DNA of 46,099 nt, taken from positions 1-46,099 of the forward strand of contig CBCTTQ010000019.1 in assembly GCA_965149945.1 (NCBI GenBank). The letters are read 5' to 3'. Origin of the DNA: JAHZFN01 sp965149945 (GTDB taxonomy: Bacteria; Bacillota; Dehalobacteriia; UBA4068; UBA4997). Under the pieces are notes generated by a model. The model worked only from the letters and a program-made list of their open reading frames with translations. It made no database searches and was not told the origin of the DNA. Below are positions 34,663 through 43,460 of this stretch, piece by piece. The translations under genes and the position numbers were made by a program. Position 1 is the first letter of the stretch. Every line of letters starts with the position of its first letter.

Positions 34663-36695
34663 TGGATCACATGAAACTGGAAACGCCTGATTTAACGGCG
34701 CAAAATATTGAGAAGATCGGCGCACTGTTCCCCAACTGTGTTACAGAAACGGTGGACGAGAACGGTAAGCCGAAAAAAGCCATCAATTTTGATATGCTGC
34801 GGCAGATGCTCTCTTCTGATGTAGTAGAGGGCGATGAAGCCTATGAGTTTACATGGGTAGGCAAGAAGGCTGCCATTGTGGAGGCCAACAAGCCCATCCG
34901 CAAGACACTGCGCCCCTGCCCGGAAGAAAGCAAGGACTGGGATACAACCGAAAACCTCTACATCGAGGGTGACAATCTGGAAGTCCTCAAGCTCTTGCAG
35001 GAGAGCTATTTGGGCAAGGTCAAGATGATTTACATTGATCCACCATACAATGGCGGTAAAGACCGATTTGTTTACAATGATACCTTCGATATGGGGGATA
35101 AAGCATATTTAGATGGAACGGGAGTGCTTGATGAAAATGGCGATAGACAGTTTCACACAAACAATACTTCTAATCCTCGATTTCATTCGTCTTGGTGCAA
35201 TATGATATACCCCCTGCTTATGCTGGCAAGAGGGTTGCTAACCACTGATGGTGTCATTTTTATGAGCATAGATGAGAGCGAAGTATCCAATTTGCGAAAG
35301 ATGGCAGATGAAGTTTTTGGTATATCAAACTATGCAGGTGAAATTGTTTGGAAGAATAGCAGTAAAAACGATGAAGCGTATATCTCTATTCAACACGAAT
35401 ATATCCTCTGCTATGTTAAGGATAAATGCGCTAATCTCGGGGAATGGACTGAACCCAAAGAAGGAACTGATGAAATATTCAAGGCTTTCGATGGATTTAG
35501 ACGACAGTACGGGAATGATTGGGATGCAATCCACAAAGCAGCTCTCGAATGGTATAGACAATTTCCGGAGTCGAATCCTATTTATTCAAGCAAACATTAT
35601 TCTTGGATGGACGAACGCGGAGTATATTTTGCAGCAGATATTTCGGGACCTAATTTCGGACAATACCGCTATGATGTGATCCATCCAATAACAGGAAAAC
35701 CATGTAAGGAACCCGCAAGTGGTTGGCGTTATCCCGAATCAACAATGTTAGAGAGAATTTCTCAGGGATATGTTCATTTTGGAAAAGATGAAACGACGAT
35801 ACCGAACAACAAGGTATATCTGCAAGATACAATAAACCAGAGCCTTACCAGTATTAAGTATAAAGATGGTCGTGTCGCGTCCAAATTATTGACAGCTTTG
35901 ATGGGAGCAAACTGTTTCAGTAATCCCAAAGATGTGTCTATTCTTGCATTGCTGATGAAAGCCATTGGATTAAAAGATGAGGATGTTGTGTTAGATTTCT
36001 TCTCTGGCTCGGCAACTACGGCAGAAGCAGTAATGAGCGTTGCATACGAGCAGAGCATTTCTCCCAAATTCATTCTCGTTCAGTGGCCTGAAAATTTAGA
36101 CGAAAATCTTAAATCCGCGACTGGTAGTGCTATTCAAATCACGAAAAATGCAATCAAAATTTGTGACGACTTGAACAGACCACATCTCCTAACAGAGATT
36201 GGAAAGGAGCGCATTCGGCGTGCTGGCGAGAAAATTAAGGCTGACAGCCCGTTGACGACAACAGGTTTGGATGTGGGATTCCGCGTCCTAAAGTTGGCTG
36301 ACAGCAACATGAAGGATGTCTATTATGCGGCAGATGAACTTGATCAGCAAACCCTTGCAGATATGGTTTCCAATATTAAAGAAGATCGCACTGCTCTTGA
36401 CCTGTTCTTCGGCTGTTTGCTGGATTGGGGTCTGCCCCTTTCCATGCCTTACCACAGTGAGAAAATCGACGGCTGCACCGTCCACACCTATAACGATGGC
36501 GACCTGATCGCTTGCTTTGATAAAAACATCCCGGAAAGTGTGGTCAAGGAAATTGCCAAGCGTAAGCCGCTCCGTGCCGTGTTCCGCGACGATGGTTTTG
36601 CTGATAGCCCTGCGAAAATCAATGTCTTTGAAATTTTCAAGCTCTACATGCCGGAAGATGCGGATGATATAACCAAGCGTGTGAAGGTGTTGTAA
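34662..36695 (+). CDS. mod: Type III DNA methyltransferase, Mod subunit
   Basis: 677-residue site-specific adenine methyltransferase, beta class: motif IV DPPY at residues 126-129 (IYIDPPYNGGKDRFVYND) precedes motif I DFFSGSATT near 445-453. The region between holds the target-recognition domain. The N-terminal 120 and C-terminal 130 codons have the same GC-richer style as the helicase and res genes, while the centre (about 35,040-36,250) is AT-richer, as expected if the recognition part was exchanged by recombination. No simple-sequence repeat for phase variation is visible. Overlaps the genes on both sides by one base (TAATG each). Partner of the Res subunit at 37,255-40,311. Confidence 0.92.
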   Translation: MDHMKLETPDLTAQNIEKIGALFPNCVTETVDENGKPKKAINFDMLRQMLSSDVVEGDEAYEFTWVGKKAAIVEANKPIRKTLRPCPEESKDWDTTENLYIEGDNLEVLKLLQESYLGKVKMIYIDPPYNGGKDRFVYNDTFDMGDKAYLDGTGVLDENGDRQFHTNNTSNPRFHSSWCNMIYPLLMLARGLLTTDGVIFMSIDESEVSNLRKMADEVFGISNYAGEIVWKNSSKNDEAYISIQHEYILCYVKDKCANLGEWTEPKEGTDEIFKAFDGFRRQYGNDWDAIHKAALEWYRQFPESNPIYSSKHYSWMDERGVYFAADISGPNFGQYRYDVIHPITGKPCKEPASGWRYPESTMLERISQGYVHFGKDETTIPNNKVYLQDTINQSLTSIKYKDGRVASKLLTALMGANCFSNPKDVSILALLMKAIGLKDEDVVLDFFSGSATTAEAVMSVAYEQSISPKFILVQWPENLDENLKSATGSAIQITKNAIKICDDLNRPHLLTEIGKERIRRAGEKIKADSPLTTTGLDVGFRVLKLADSNMKDVYYAADELDQQTLADMVSNIKEDRTALDLFFGCLLDWGLPLSMPYHSEKIDGCTVHTYNDGDLIACFDKNIPESVVKEIAKRKPLRAVFRDDGFADSPAKINVFEIFKLYMPEDADDITKRVKVL

Positions 36696-37258
36696 TGCAG
36701 GCGGAATTTCTTATTTTTCAGGCTAAATCATTTTATAATGCGTATCTTAATCTTGAAAGAATTGATATGCAATCTGGCGATTTCTTATTCACAGTTCCAA
36801 TGCTTGTAAATGGGGCTTTTTCTATTGAGCTGAGCTTAAAAGCAATTTTGACCCAAAATAGCATCAGCTATAAAAAAGAACACAATCTGTTGGTTCTTTT
36901 TAGAATGCTGCCTGAAGAATTTCAGTGTGAAGTCATTGGTTATTTAATAGAAAAGGCACCTGAATACAAAGACATGGAGAAGTTCACAAAAGAATTTGTT
37001 CTTGTTTCAAATGCATTCGTTGATTGCAGATATGCTTTTGAAGGAGTTGTTCCATCCTTTGACTTTCGTTTTCTTGCTGCCTTGGCAAATGCTTCCATCA
37101 GAGGTCTACTTGCACACTATGATGTCAAGCTTGTCCCAATGGAAGAGAAACCGATGACCGATGCGGAACTGGACAAAGTAATGGAAGATAACCGTCAACA
37201 ATTTATTGAAAAGAATATCAGCTATATTGCAAAAAAGGAAAAGGGATCTCTGTCATGA
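36695..37258 (+). CDS. HEPN domain protein between mod and res
   Basis: 187-residue helical protein. The segment GAFSIELSLKAIL with HNLLVLFRMLP, then SNAFVDCRYAFEG, fits the HEPN domain pattern seen in sensing and toxin-antitoxin HEPN proteins. A clear R-x4-6-H catalytic motif is not obvious, so it may be a non-catalytic HEPN or a small-ligand or protein binder. It starts inside the mod stop codon (TAATG) and its stop overlaps the res start (ATGA), which couples its synthesis to both type III subunits. Composition is AT-richer than mod ends and res. HEPN genes nested this way are not part of the textbook type III operon. Confidence 0.75.
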   Translation: MQAEFLIFQAKSFYNAYLNLERIDMQSGDFLFTVPMLVNGAFSIELSLKAILTQNSISYKKEHNLLVLFRMLPEEFQCEVIGYLIEKAPEYKDMEKFTKEFVLVSNAFVDCRYAFEGVVPSFDFRFLAALANASIRGLLAHYDVKLVPMEEKPMTDAELDKVMEDNRQQFIEKNISYIAKKEKGSLS

Positions 37259-40200
37259 AACTTCAATTCAAACACCAGAAGTTCCAAGCAGATGCAGCAA
37301 AAGCAGTTGTGGATGTCTTTGCCGGTCAGCCATACCTCACGCCAATCTATATGATGGATAGAGGTTCCGGTACATACCAGATTGGCATGGAAGAGGAACA
37401 TGACTTTACCGGCTGGCGTAATGAGCGTATTGTGCCGGAACTGTCTGATGCACTGATCTTGGAACATCTGAACAAAATACAAAGAGCCAATCAGATCGCG
37501 CCTTCTCCCAAATTGGAAGGTCGGTATAATCTGACAATCGAAATGGAAACCGGTGTGGGTAAAACTTATACCTATATCAAGACCATGTTCGAGCTGAACA
37601 AACACTACGGATGGAGTAAATTCATTGTGGTGGTTCCCTCTATTGCGATCCGGGAAGGTGTGTATAAGTCTTTTCAGGTGACGCAGGACCACTTTGCTGA
37701 GGAATACGGAAAGAAAATCCGCTTCTTCATTTATAACTCGGCTCAACTCACCGAAATTGACCGGTTTGCCTCCGATAGCTCCATCAATGTGATGATTATC
37801 AATTCACAGGCATTCAATGCAAAGGGCAAGGATGCCAGACGCATTTATATGAAGCTGGATGAGTTCCGTTCCCGTCGCCCCATTGACATCATTGCAAAAA
37901 CCAATCCGATTCTCATCATAGACGAACCGCAGTCTGTGGAAGGTAAGCAGACAAAGGAGCGTCTGAAAGAGTTTAACCCCCTTCTTACCCTGCGCTACTC
38001 CGCTACCCACAAGACGGACAGCATTTACAACATGGTTTACCGGCTGGATGCAATGGAAGCATACAACAAGCGTCTGGTCAAGAAGATTGCCGTCAAGGGC
38101 ATCACGGAGTCCGGCAGCACGGCAACTGACGGCTATGTGTACCTTGAAAGCATCAACCTGTCAAAAGCTGATCCTACTGCTACCATTCAATTTGACTTTA
38201 AGGGTGCTACGAGCATTCGCAAAAAGACAATGACGGTGGGGATTGGATTCAACCTCTATGATAATTCCAACGGCATGGAGGAATACAAAGACGGTTTTGT
38301 GGTCAAGTTCATCGACGGACGGGACAACCACATCGAGTTCCTGAATGGCATCAAAATCTATGCTGGTGATGTGATCGGCAGGATTAGTGAAGAACAGCTT
38401 CGCCGAATTCAAATCCGTGAAACCATTCTCTCCCACATTGAGCGGGAGCGCCAGCTATTCCATAAAGGCATTAAGGTGCTGAGTTTGTTCTTTATTGATG
38501 AGGTTGCCAAATATAAACAATATGACGCAGCAGGACAAGCCTACAATGGCATCTATGCGGATATGTTTGAGGAAGAATATGCGGATATTGTGGGGAATTT
38601 GCAGCTTTCCATTGGAGATGAGGCATACATAGCCTACCTCAACGCTATCGAGGCAAAGGATACCCATGCAGGATACTTTTCCGTCGATAAAAAGGGCAAG
38701 ATGACCGACAGTAAGCTCTCCGACAAGAAGGAAAAGACTTCCGACGATATTGATGCTTACGACTTGATTATGAAAAACAAGGAATTGTTGCTTGACCGCA
38801 ATCCAAAGCGTTCGCCGGTGCGTTTTATTTTTTCCCACTCTGCACTGCGAGAAGGCTGGGATAACCCCAATGTATTCCAGATTTGTACCCTGAAACAGAG
38901 CAGCAGCGATGTTCGCAAGCGTCAGGAGGTAGGCCGTGGCCTCCGTCTGTGTGTTAATCAGGACGGCGAGCGTATGGATGCTAATGTGCTGGGCAACGAT
39001 GTCCACAATATCAATGTATTGACGGTCATTGCCAGCGAAAGTTATGATTCCTTTGCTAAGGGCCTCCAAAGCGAGCTGGCCGAGGCTGTTGCGAACCGGC
39101 CTGAAAAGGTCACTGCCGATCTTTTCAAAAACAAGGTCATCACTGATGCACGAGGCAACGAACAGGTTATTGATGGTGAGATGGCACAGGCTATTTACTT
39201 TGACAGGGTGGTCAACGGCTATGTGGACAAGAAGGGCGCGTTGACAGATAAATACTATGCTGACAAGGCCAACGGAGAAATCAAGGTGGCCGAGGAAGTA
39301 GCCGACTGCGCGGATGCTGTCATCAGGATTGTGGACTCTGTTTACGACAGCCGTTCCATGCAGCCTGAGAACGCCCGCGACAAAAATGTCGAACTGCAAG
39401 TTGACCCAGAAAAACTGGCTATGCCTGAGTTCAAGGCATTGTGGCAACGCATCAGCCCGAAATCTGTTTATGTAGTGGACTTTGATACAGATGAGCTTGT
39501 ACGCAATGCGATTACTTCTCTTAACAGAAATCTTCATGTGCCGAAGATCTACTTCAAAGTTGAGACTGGCGCAATGGATGAAATAAAATCAAAAGAAGAA
39601 CTCGCAAGCGGAAATGCTTTCGTGAAAAAACAGTCTGCAACCTATGACAGCGGCAAACGAATCCATGCCAGCAGCAGTGTGAAATATGATCTTATCGGAA
39701 AGCTCGTGGAAGAAACAGGTTTGACCAGAAAAGCCGTAGTTGCTATTCTGACTGGCATTGAAAAGGTCACTTTTAATCAGTTCAAAGACAATCCCGAAGA
39801 GTTTATCATTCGTGCTGCCGCCCTGATTAACGACGAGAAGGCAACTGCAATTATCCAGCATATCACCTATAATGTACTGGATGAGCGGTACACCACCGAC
39901 ATCTTCACCGAGCCGACCATCAAAGGTAAGCTGGATGTCAACGCCAGAAAAGCAACCCGCAGCCTGTTCGACCATATTGTTTATGATTCCACTAACGAGC
40001 GTGATTTCTCAAGCGAGCTGGATGCCAATAGCGATATTGCTGTTTATGTAAAATTGCCGGACAGTTTTTACATCTCTACGCCGGTGGGACACTACAATCC
40101 TGACTGGGCGATTGCATTCTATGAAGGAACTGTAAAACACATCTATTTTGTGGCTGAAACCAAAGGTTCGATGCGTTCCATGCAGTTGCGATTGATTGAA

Positions 40201-40311
40201 GAATCCAAAATTCACTGCGCCCGAGAACATTTCAAAGCCATTAGTGATAACAATGTGGTTTACGATGTTGTAGACAGCTATCAGACATTGCTTGAGAAAG
40301 TTATGCGATGA
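37255..40311 (+). CDS. res: Type III restriction endonuclease, Res subunit
   Basis: 1018-residue ATP-dependent restriction subunit; with Mod it translocates or slides along DNA between sites and cleaves. SF2 motifs: Walker A GVGKT at 100-104, DEPQ at 223-226 (LIIDEPQSVEGK), LRYSATHK, FSHSALREGWDNPNVFQI and RQEVGRGLRL. The C-terminal nuclease is present and complete: Asp950 in NPDWAIAF and Glu968-x-Lys970 in VAETKGS form the PD-(D/E)xK site. No frameshift is seen, so the enzyme looks functional. The ATG overlaps the stop of the HEPN gene by 4 bp. Last gene of the operon, convergent with the sigma-like gene. Confidence 0.93.
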   Translation: MKLQFKHQKFQADAAKAVVDVFAGQPYLTPIYMMDRGSGTYQIGMEEEHDFTGWRNERIVPELSDALILEHLNKIQRANQIAPSPKLEGRYNLTIEMETGVGKTYTYIKTMFELNKHYGWSKFIVVVPSIAIREGVYKSFQVTQDHFAEEYGKKIRFFIYNSAQLTEIDRFASDSSINVMIINSQAFNAKGKDARRIYMKLDEFRSRRPIDIIAKTNPILIIDEPQSVEGKQTKERLKEFNPLLTLRYSATHKTDSIYNMVYRLDAMEAYNKRLVKKIAVKGITESGSTATDGYVYLESINLSKADPTATIQFDFKGATSIRKKTMTVGIGFNLYDNSNGMEEYKDGFVVKFIDGRDNHIEFLNGIKIYAGDVIGRISEEQLRRIQIRETILSHIERERQLFHKGIKVLSLFFIDEVAKYKQYDAAGQAYNGIYADMFEEEYADIVGNLQLSIGDEAYIAYLNAIEAKDTHAGYFSVDKKGKMTDSKLSDKKEKTSDDIDAYDLIMKNKELLLDRNPKRSPVRFIFSHSALREGWDNPNVFQICTLKQSSSDVRKRQEVGRGLRLCVNQDGERMDANVLGNDVHNINVLTVIASESYDSFAKGLQSELAEAVANRPEKVTADLFKNKVITDARGNEQVIDGEMAQAIYFDRVVNGYVDKKGALTDKYYADKANGEIKVAEEVADCADAVIRIVDSVYDSRSMQPENARDKNVELQVDPEKLAMPEFKALWQRISPKSVYVVDFDTDELVRNAITSLNRNLHVPKIYFKVETGAMDEIKSKEELASGNAFVKKQSATYDSGKRIHASSSVKYDLIGKLVEETGLTRKAVVAILTGIEKVTFNQFKDNPEEFIIRAAALINDEKATAIIQHITYNVLDERYTTDIFTEPTIKGKLDVNARKATRSLFDHIVYDSTNERDFSSELDANSDIAVYVKLPDSFYISTPVGHYNPDWAIAFYEGTVKHIYFVAETKGSMRSMQLRLIEESKIHCAREHFKAISDNNVVYDVVDSYQTLLEKVMR

Positions 40312-40336
40312 AAGATTGACATAAAAACATTGCATA

Positions 40337-41527
40337 TCAGCAAGAAACAGCTAATATGCTTTCCTTTGTTTGATAATCGCCATCTTTCATAACAAGAGCA
40401 ACTACTTTTGTGGCGAATACTTTGCTGATCGTCGTATCCCACTCTGCCAAGCGGATAATCTCCGCTGTTCCAGCCTCAAAATCAAACGAAATCTCACCCC
40501 ATTCGCCGTCGTTGTCCACCTGGTAGAGGTAGACAGCGGCGGCGATTTTCTTTTTGTGTTTGGTCTGGGATTTGCGTTTCAGCCGGATCATGTGAAGCAC
40601 ACCGGCTTCTGTCAGCAGACAGGCTAAGTGTTCCACGGCTTTGCGGTAGGCCCGTTCTGCACCACTGGCTGTGCTGCCCTCAAAGAGGACTGCCAGTTCT
40701 TCAAAGGTCAGTCGGGTGCTGATGGGACTGACCCTACCACAGGTCATACAGATGGCGTTTCTCTTTTCCAAAAGTGTCTGCTCCCGGTAATTCAGCTTTT
40801 CAAACGCTTTTCGGACAGCTTCAGCCTGGATGCCGTTCCATAGAATCTCCGCATAGTCCCAATGGTCATCCCGGCTGACATCCTCGCCGGTTTCTTCGCT
40901 GTCCTCATCCTGAATGGTCTGATAAAACGGAACACGGCTGCGATTTTGCTTGGCCAATGCCAAAAACTTTGCTGCGGTTTCCTCGGCACAGCCGTTTTTC
41001 TGGGCATATTTTTGGATCGCCGCCTGTTCAGACTGGCCGGATTGATTGTAGAGCCAAGCAATCCCACGAACAGCCTTGTACTCATCCACATTTTCAAAGG
41101 AACCTACCTCCTCCTGCATCCGGCAGGTCAAAAGGGCATTCCCGATAAAATGATGGGCATAGGTCAGAAAATCTGCTCCTTGTGCGGGATCATATCCTCG
41201 GAGACAGTCCAACATGGCAAGCACACATCCCATTTTGTAGTCCAAAAAGCGTTCCGGGTCATAGCGATCCAGCCCCTCCCGCAGCAGGAAACGGCGAACA
41301 CGACCATTAAGCCGATTTTCGTAATGGTGCAGGAAAAAGGAAAGCCAGCACAGTTCTTGGCTCTGCACAGCCTTGATAATATAATCATTCAGATTTTGAT
41401 GGACAGGCGGTTCCGGGTCAAGCTGAAAGATGCGTTCCACTTCCCGCATGGTCAGGCCCTTGGGTTCCGTCAGAAAGCTGTATTTGGCACAGTAGCCGGA
41501 CAGCTCCCATGTCCACGCTGTATCCAT
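40337..41527 (-). CDS. Sigma-70-like regulator of the mobile element
   Basis: 396-residue protein. The segment DYKMGCVLAMLDCLRGYDPAQGADFLTYAHHFIGNALL resembles sigma-70 region 2 (the core-binding helix and -10 helix), and a later part (FEKLNYREQTLLEKRN, then LTFEELAVLFEGSTASGAERAYRKAVEHL) resembles region 4 with its helix-turn-helix. It may act as an alternative sigma factor or an anti-termination-type regulator of element genes. Proteins of this type accompany DUF6076, CHC2 and P4-type primase genes in elements of gut Clostridia. Transcribed leftward, downstream of the DUF6076 gene (32-bp gap); both form one unit. Confidence 0.6.
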   Translation of the reverse strand: MDTAWTWELSGYCAKYSFLTEPKGLTMREVERIFQLDPEPPVHQNLNDYIIKAVQSQELCWLSFFLHHYENRLNGRVRRFLLREGLDRYDPERFLDYKMGCVLAMLDCLRGYDPAQGADFLTYAHHFIGNALLTCRMQEEVGSFENVDEYKAVRGIAWLYNQSGQSEQAAIQKYAQKNGCAEETAAKFLALAKQNRSRVPFYQTIQDEDSEETGEDVSRDDHWDYAEILWNGIQAEAVRKAFEKLNYREQTLLEKRNAICMTCGRVSPISTRLTFEELAVLFEGSTASGAERAYRKAVEHLACLLTEAGVLHMIRLKRKSQTKHKKKIAAAVYLYQVDNDGEWGEISFDFEAGTAEIIRLAEWDTTISKVFATKVVALVMKDGDYQTKESILAVSC

Positions 41528-41559
41528 TTTCCCTCACCACCTTTCTGATATTTTGCTGC

Positions 41560-42675
41560 TTATTTCTTTTGTACGGCCTTCAAAAGTGCATCTTGGGTCA
41601 TTTCCTGCTCATAGACAGTGCTGGCATAGCGCTGATCAGAGAGCGCACGGAGCATCTTATCTTTTGCCAGCTTTTTCATAGCTGCTGCCGTTTCTTCATC
41701 CAGCTTTCCACGGCGGGTGCTTTGCAGGATGGTGTTCATCCGGCGGGTATAAATGGCCTTGATGGGGTGATCGTCTGCAAGCTCCCGCTGCTCCCGGCCT
41801 CTTAGATTGCCGATTTGTCGGCAAGTCCGTCCCCGCTGGTCGCCGGGGACCAGACCACCGCAGTATTTGGTATGCCGTGCATCAATGGTAAGAAACCATC
41901 TACCGCAGATGGGGCATTTCTTAGGTGCATGGCCCACACAAAGCCCCTCAAACAGATCGGAACGGAACATTCCCACAAAGGAGACATAGTGCATCCGCTT
42001 GACCAACTGTGGCTCCGTCTTTCCAGGCCGAACGGCGGATACATACTGCACCGAAGCATTGGTTAGGGTCATCCAGGCCGGGTTATCCAGCGACAGAGTT
42101 GGCTCACCTTTGAAGAACTGTCCGAACATTGCAGCATAACCGTCCGGAGTACGGTCATAGTCTGGCTCATTCAAGCGCTCTGCAAATTTCGTCAGAGCCT
42201 CCTTGTATTGCCCCAGAGAATAGCTCAAATGCCCCAGCACCTGCGCTATTCGGACGAGCATGGTTGCCTTGCTATGCTGACCAGTCAATGCACAAATCAG
42301 CTGCTCCTGCTGCGTAAGCTGCAAATAGGCTTTTGCGTCCTCCATATATTCTTCGGAAAAGATGGCTGCAAGTTTTTGCTCAAAATAGCTCCGATTCAAT
42401 CGGGAGAAGGGTGGTGTCGCCTGCAAAAAGGAGATGATCTCGCCAGCGGCCTGCTGCACCTGCGGCAGCAGCTCCATATCCACGGAACCGGTGTTCATCC
42501 CCTGAAGCAGCTGGTTCAGCACATTGCAGGGAGTATCCAGTTTTTCAATGGTACTGTCCGGGATGTTCAGCACCTCGCAACCAATGGTTCCTGTGGGCAT
42601 GGTACACCCCTCATAGTTCACGGTGTCCTGCCAGAAATCCAGCGACAAAACCGCATGGTTGATGATCTGATCCAT
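41560..42675 (-). CDS. DUF6076 family protein
   Basis: 371-residue protein matching DUF6076, a family found in conjugative elements of Clostridia and without known function. The N-terminal 230 residues are helical. The C-terminal part has a zinc-binding look: KKCPICGRWFLTIDARHTKYC and then RGRTCRQIG, similar to a treble-clef or C2H/C-type finger. The start is ATG 42673-42675 with a GGAGGG site; the longer frame upstream overlaps the promoter. The promoter (42713-42735) is surrounded by TGTCATG repeats, so expression is probably repressed in the integrated state. Confidence 0.72.
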   Translation of the reverse strand: MDQIINHAVLSLDFWQDTVNYEGCTMPTGTIGCEVLNIPDSTIEKLDTPCNVLNQLLQGMNTGSVDMELLPQVQQAAGEIISFLQATPPFSRLNRSYFEQKLAAIFSEEYMEDAKAYLQLTQQEQLICALTGQHSKATMLVRIAQVLGHLSYSLGQYKEALTKFAERLNEPDYDRTPDGYAAMFGQFFKGEPTLSLDNPAWMTLTNASVQYVSAVRPGKTEPQLVKRMHYVSFVGMFRSDLFEGLCVGHAPKKCPICGRWFLTIDARHTKYCGGLVPGDQRGRTCRQIGNLRGREQRELADDHPIKAIYTRRMNTILQSTRRGKLDEETAAAMKKLAKDKMLRALSDQRYASTVYEQEMTQDALLKAVQKK

Positions 42676-42686
42676 CTTCTCCCTCC

Positions 42687-42759
42687 TGTCATGTTTTTTT
42701 ATTTTTATAATAGCACACAATTAAATTCTTGTCATGTTTTTTGAAAATGCCTTGTCATG
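42687..42759 (-). promoter_or_regulatory. Promoter with three CATGACA repeats
   Basis: On the minus strand ATGACA (42730-42735) and TATTAT (42707-42712) are 17 bp apart. CATGACA occurs at 42687-42693, 42730-42736 and 42753-42759; the first two copies are preceded by the same A-run, and the middle one is part of the -35. The region lies between the divergent DUF6076 and CHC2 genes. Confidence 0.6.
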
Positions 42760-42848
42760 CCATTAGCCTGTTTTTTTCGATTTTCCCCATAACCTATACA
42801 GAGGGGTGAGAAAACTGCCCCATCAAAAAGGAAATGGAGGGAATCTGT

Positions 42849-43460
42849 ATGAATCTGTTTGAAGTGGTGAAAGCCAGTATCAACACACAGGAAGCAGCGC
42901 AGGCGTATGGAATTGACGTCAACCATTATGGCATGGCACTGTGTCCGTTCCACAATGACCGTCATCCGAGCTTATATGTATCGGATGACCACTACCACTG
43001 TTTCGCCTGCGGGGAACACGGGGATGTGATCGACCTGACTGCCAAGCTGTTTGACCTTCGGCTATATGATGCGGCCCGAAAACTGGCGTCGGACTTTCAC
43101 CTTGCGCCGGACAAGCCCTTGCCGGAAGTCATTCGCCGGAAAATGAAACACAAAACCAAAGCACAGCAGCTTCGTGAGAACGAGCGGCTGTGCTTTTCTG
43201 TTTTGAACGAGTATCGGCGGCTGCTCCTGGATTGGGAAAAACGGTATGCACCGCAAGCACCGGAAGATGTGCCGGACAAGCGGTTTGTAGAAGCCTGCCA
43301 CCGGCTGCCCTGGGCAGAGTATCAGCTGGACATCCTGCTGCAAGGCTATTCCTATGAACGAGGCGAAGTCGTAAGCGAACTAACGGCAGACGGATACATC
43401 CGCAAATTACAGGCCCGCCTGAGAAAGGAGCAATACCATGAACAGCCCTGTTTGGATTGA
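42849..43460 (+). CDS. CHC2 zinc-finger, primase-like protein
   Basis: 203-residue protein whose N-terminal 75 residues are a DnaG-type CHC2 zinc finger: Cys32-x2-His35 (CPFHNDRHPS) and Cys51-x2-Cys54 (YHCFACGEHGDVIDL). The TOPRIM catalytic domain of full primases is missing; the rest is helical and basic. It probably helps to load or recognise DNA for the helicase-primase encoded next. Start is ATG 42849 with a GGAGGG site. Its 3' end overlaps the next gene by 23 bp, which indicates coupling. Confidence 0.85.
   Translation: MNLFEVVKASINTQEAAQAYGIDVNHYGMALCPFHNDRHPSLYVSDDHYHCFACGEHGDVIDLTAKLFDLRLYDAARKLASDFHLAPDKPLPEVIRRKMKHKTKAQQLRENERLCFSVLNEYRRLLLDWEKRYAPQAPEDVPDKRFVEACHRLPWAEYQLDILLQGYSYERGEVVSELTADGYIRKLQARLRKEQYHEQPCLD

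Noticed and set aside
34662..36695. Phase-variable repeat tract in mod
   Set aside because: Many mod genes carry simple repeats; none of significant length is visible here.
38455..39537. 360-codon open frame antisense to res
   Set aside because: Opposite the helicase core of res, with no ribosome-binding site and no recognisable protein features.
26855..40311. DISARM or BREX system
   Set aside because: Helicase, PLD-like domain and methyltransferase recall DISARM, but DrmB (DUF1998) is absent and the PLD-like part is fused to the helicase; BREX hallmarks (PglZ, BrxC, PglX) are also absent. Mod and Res are plain type III subunits.
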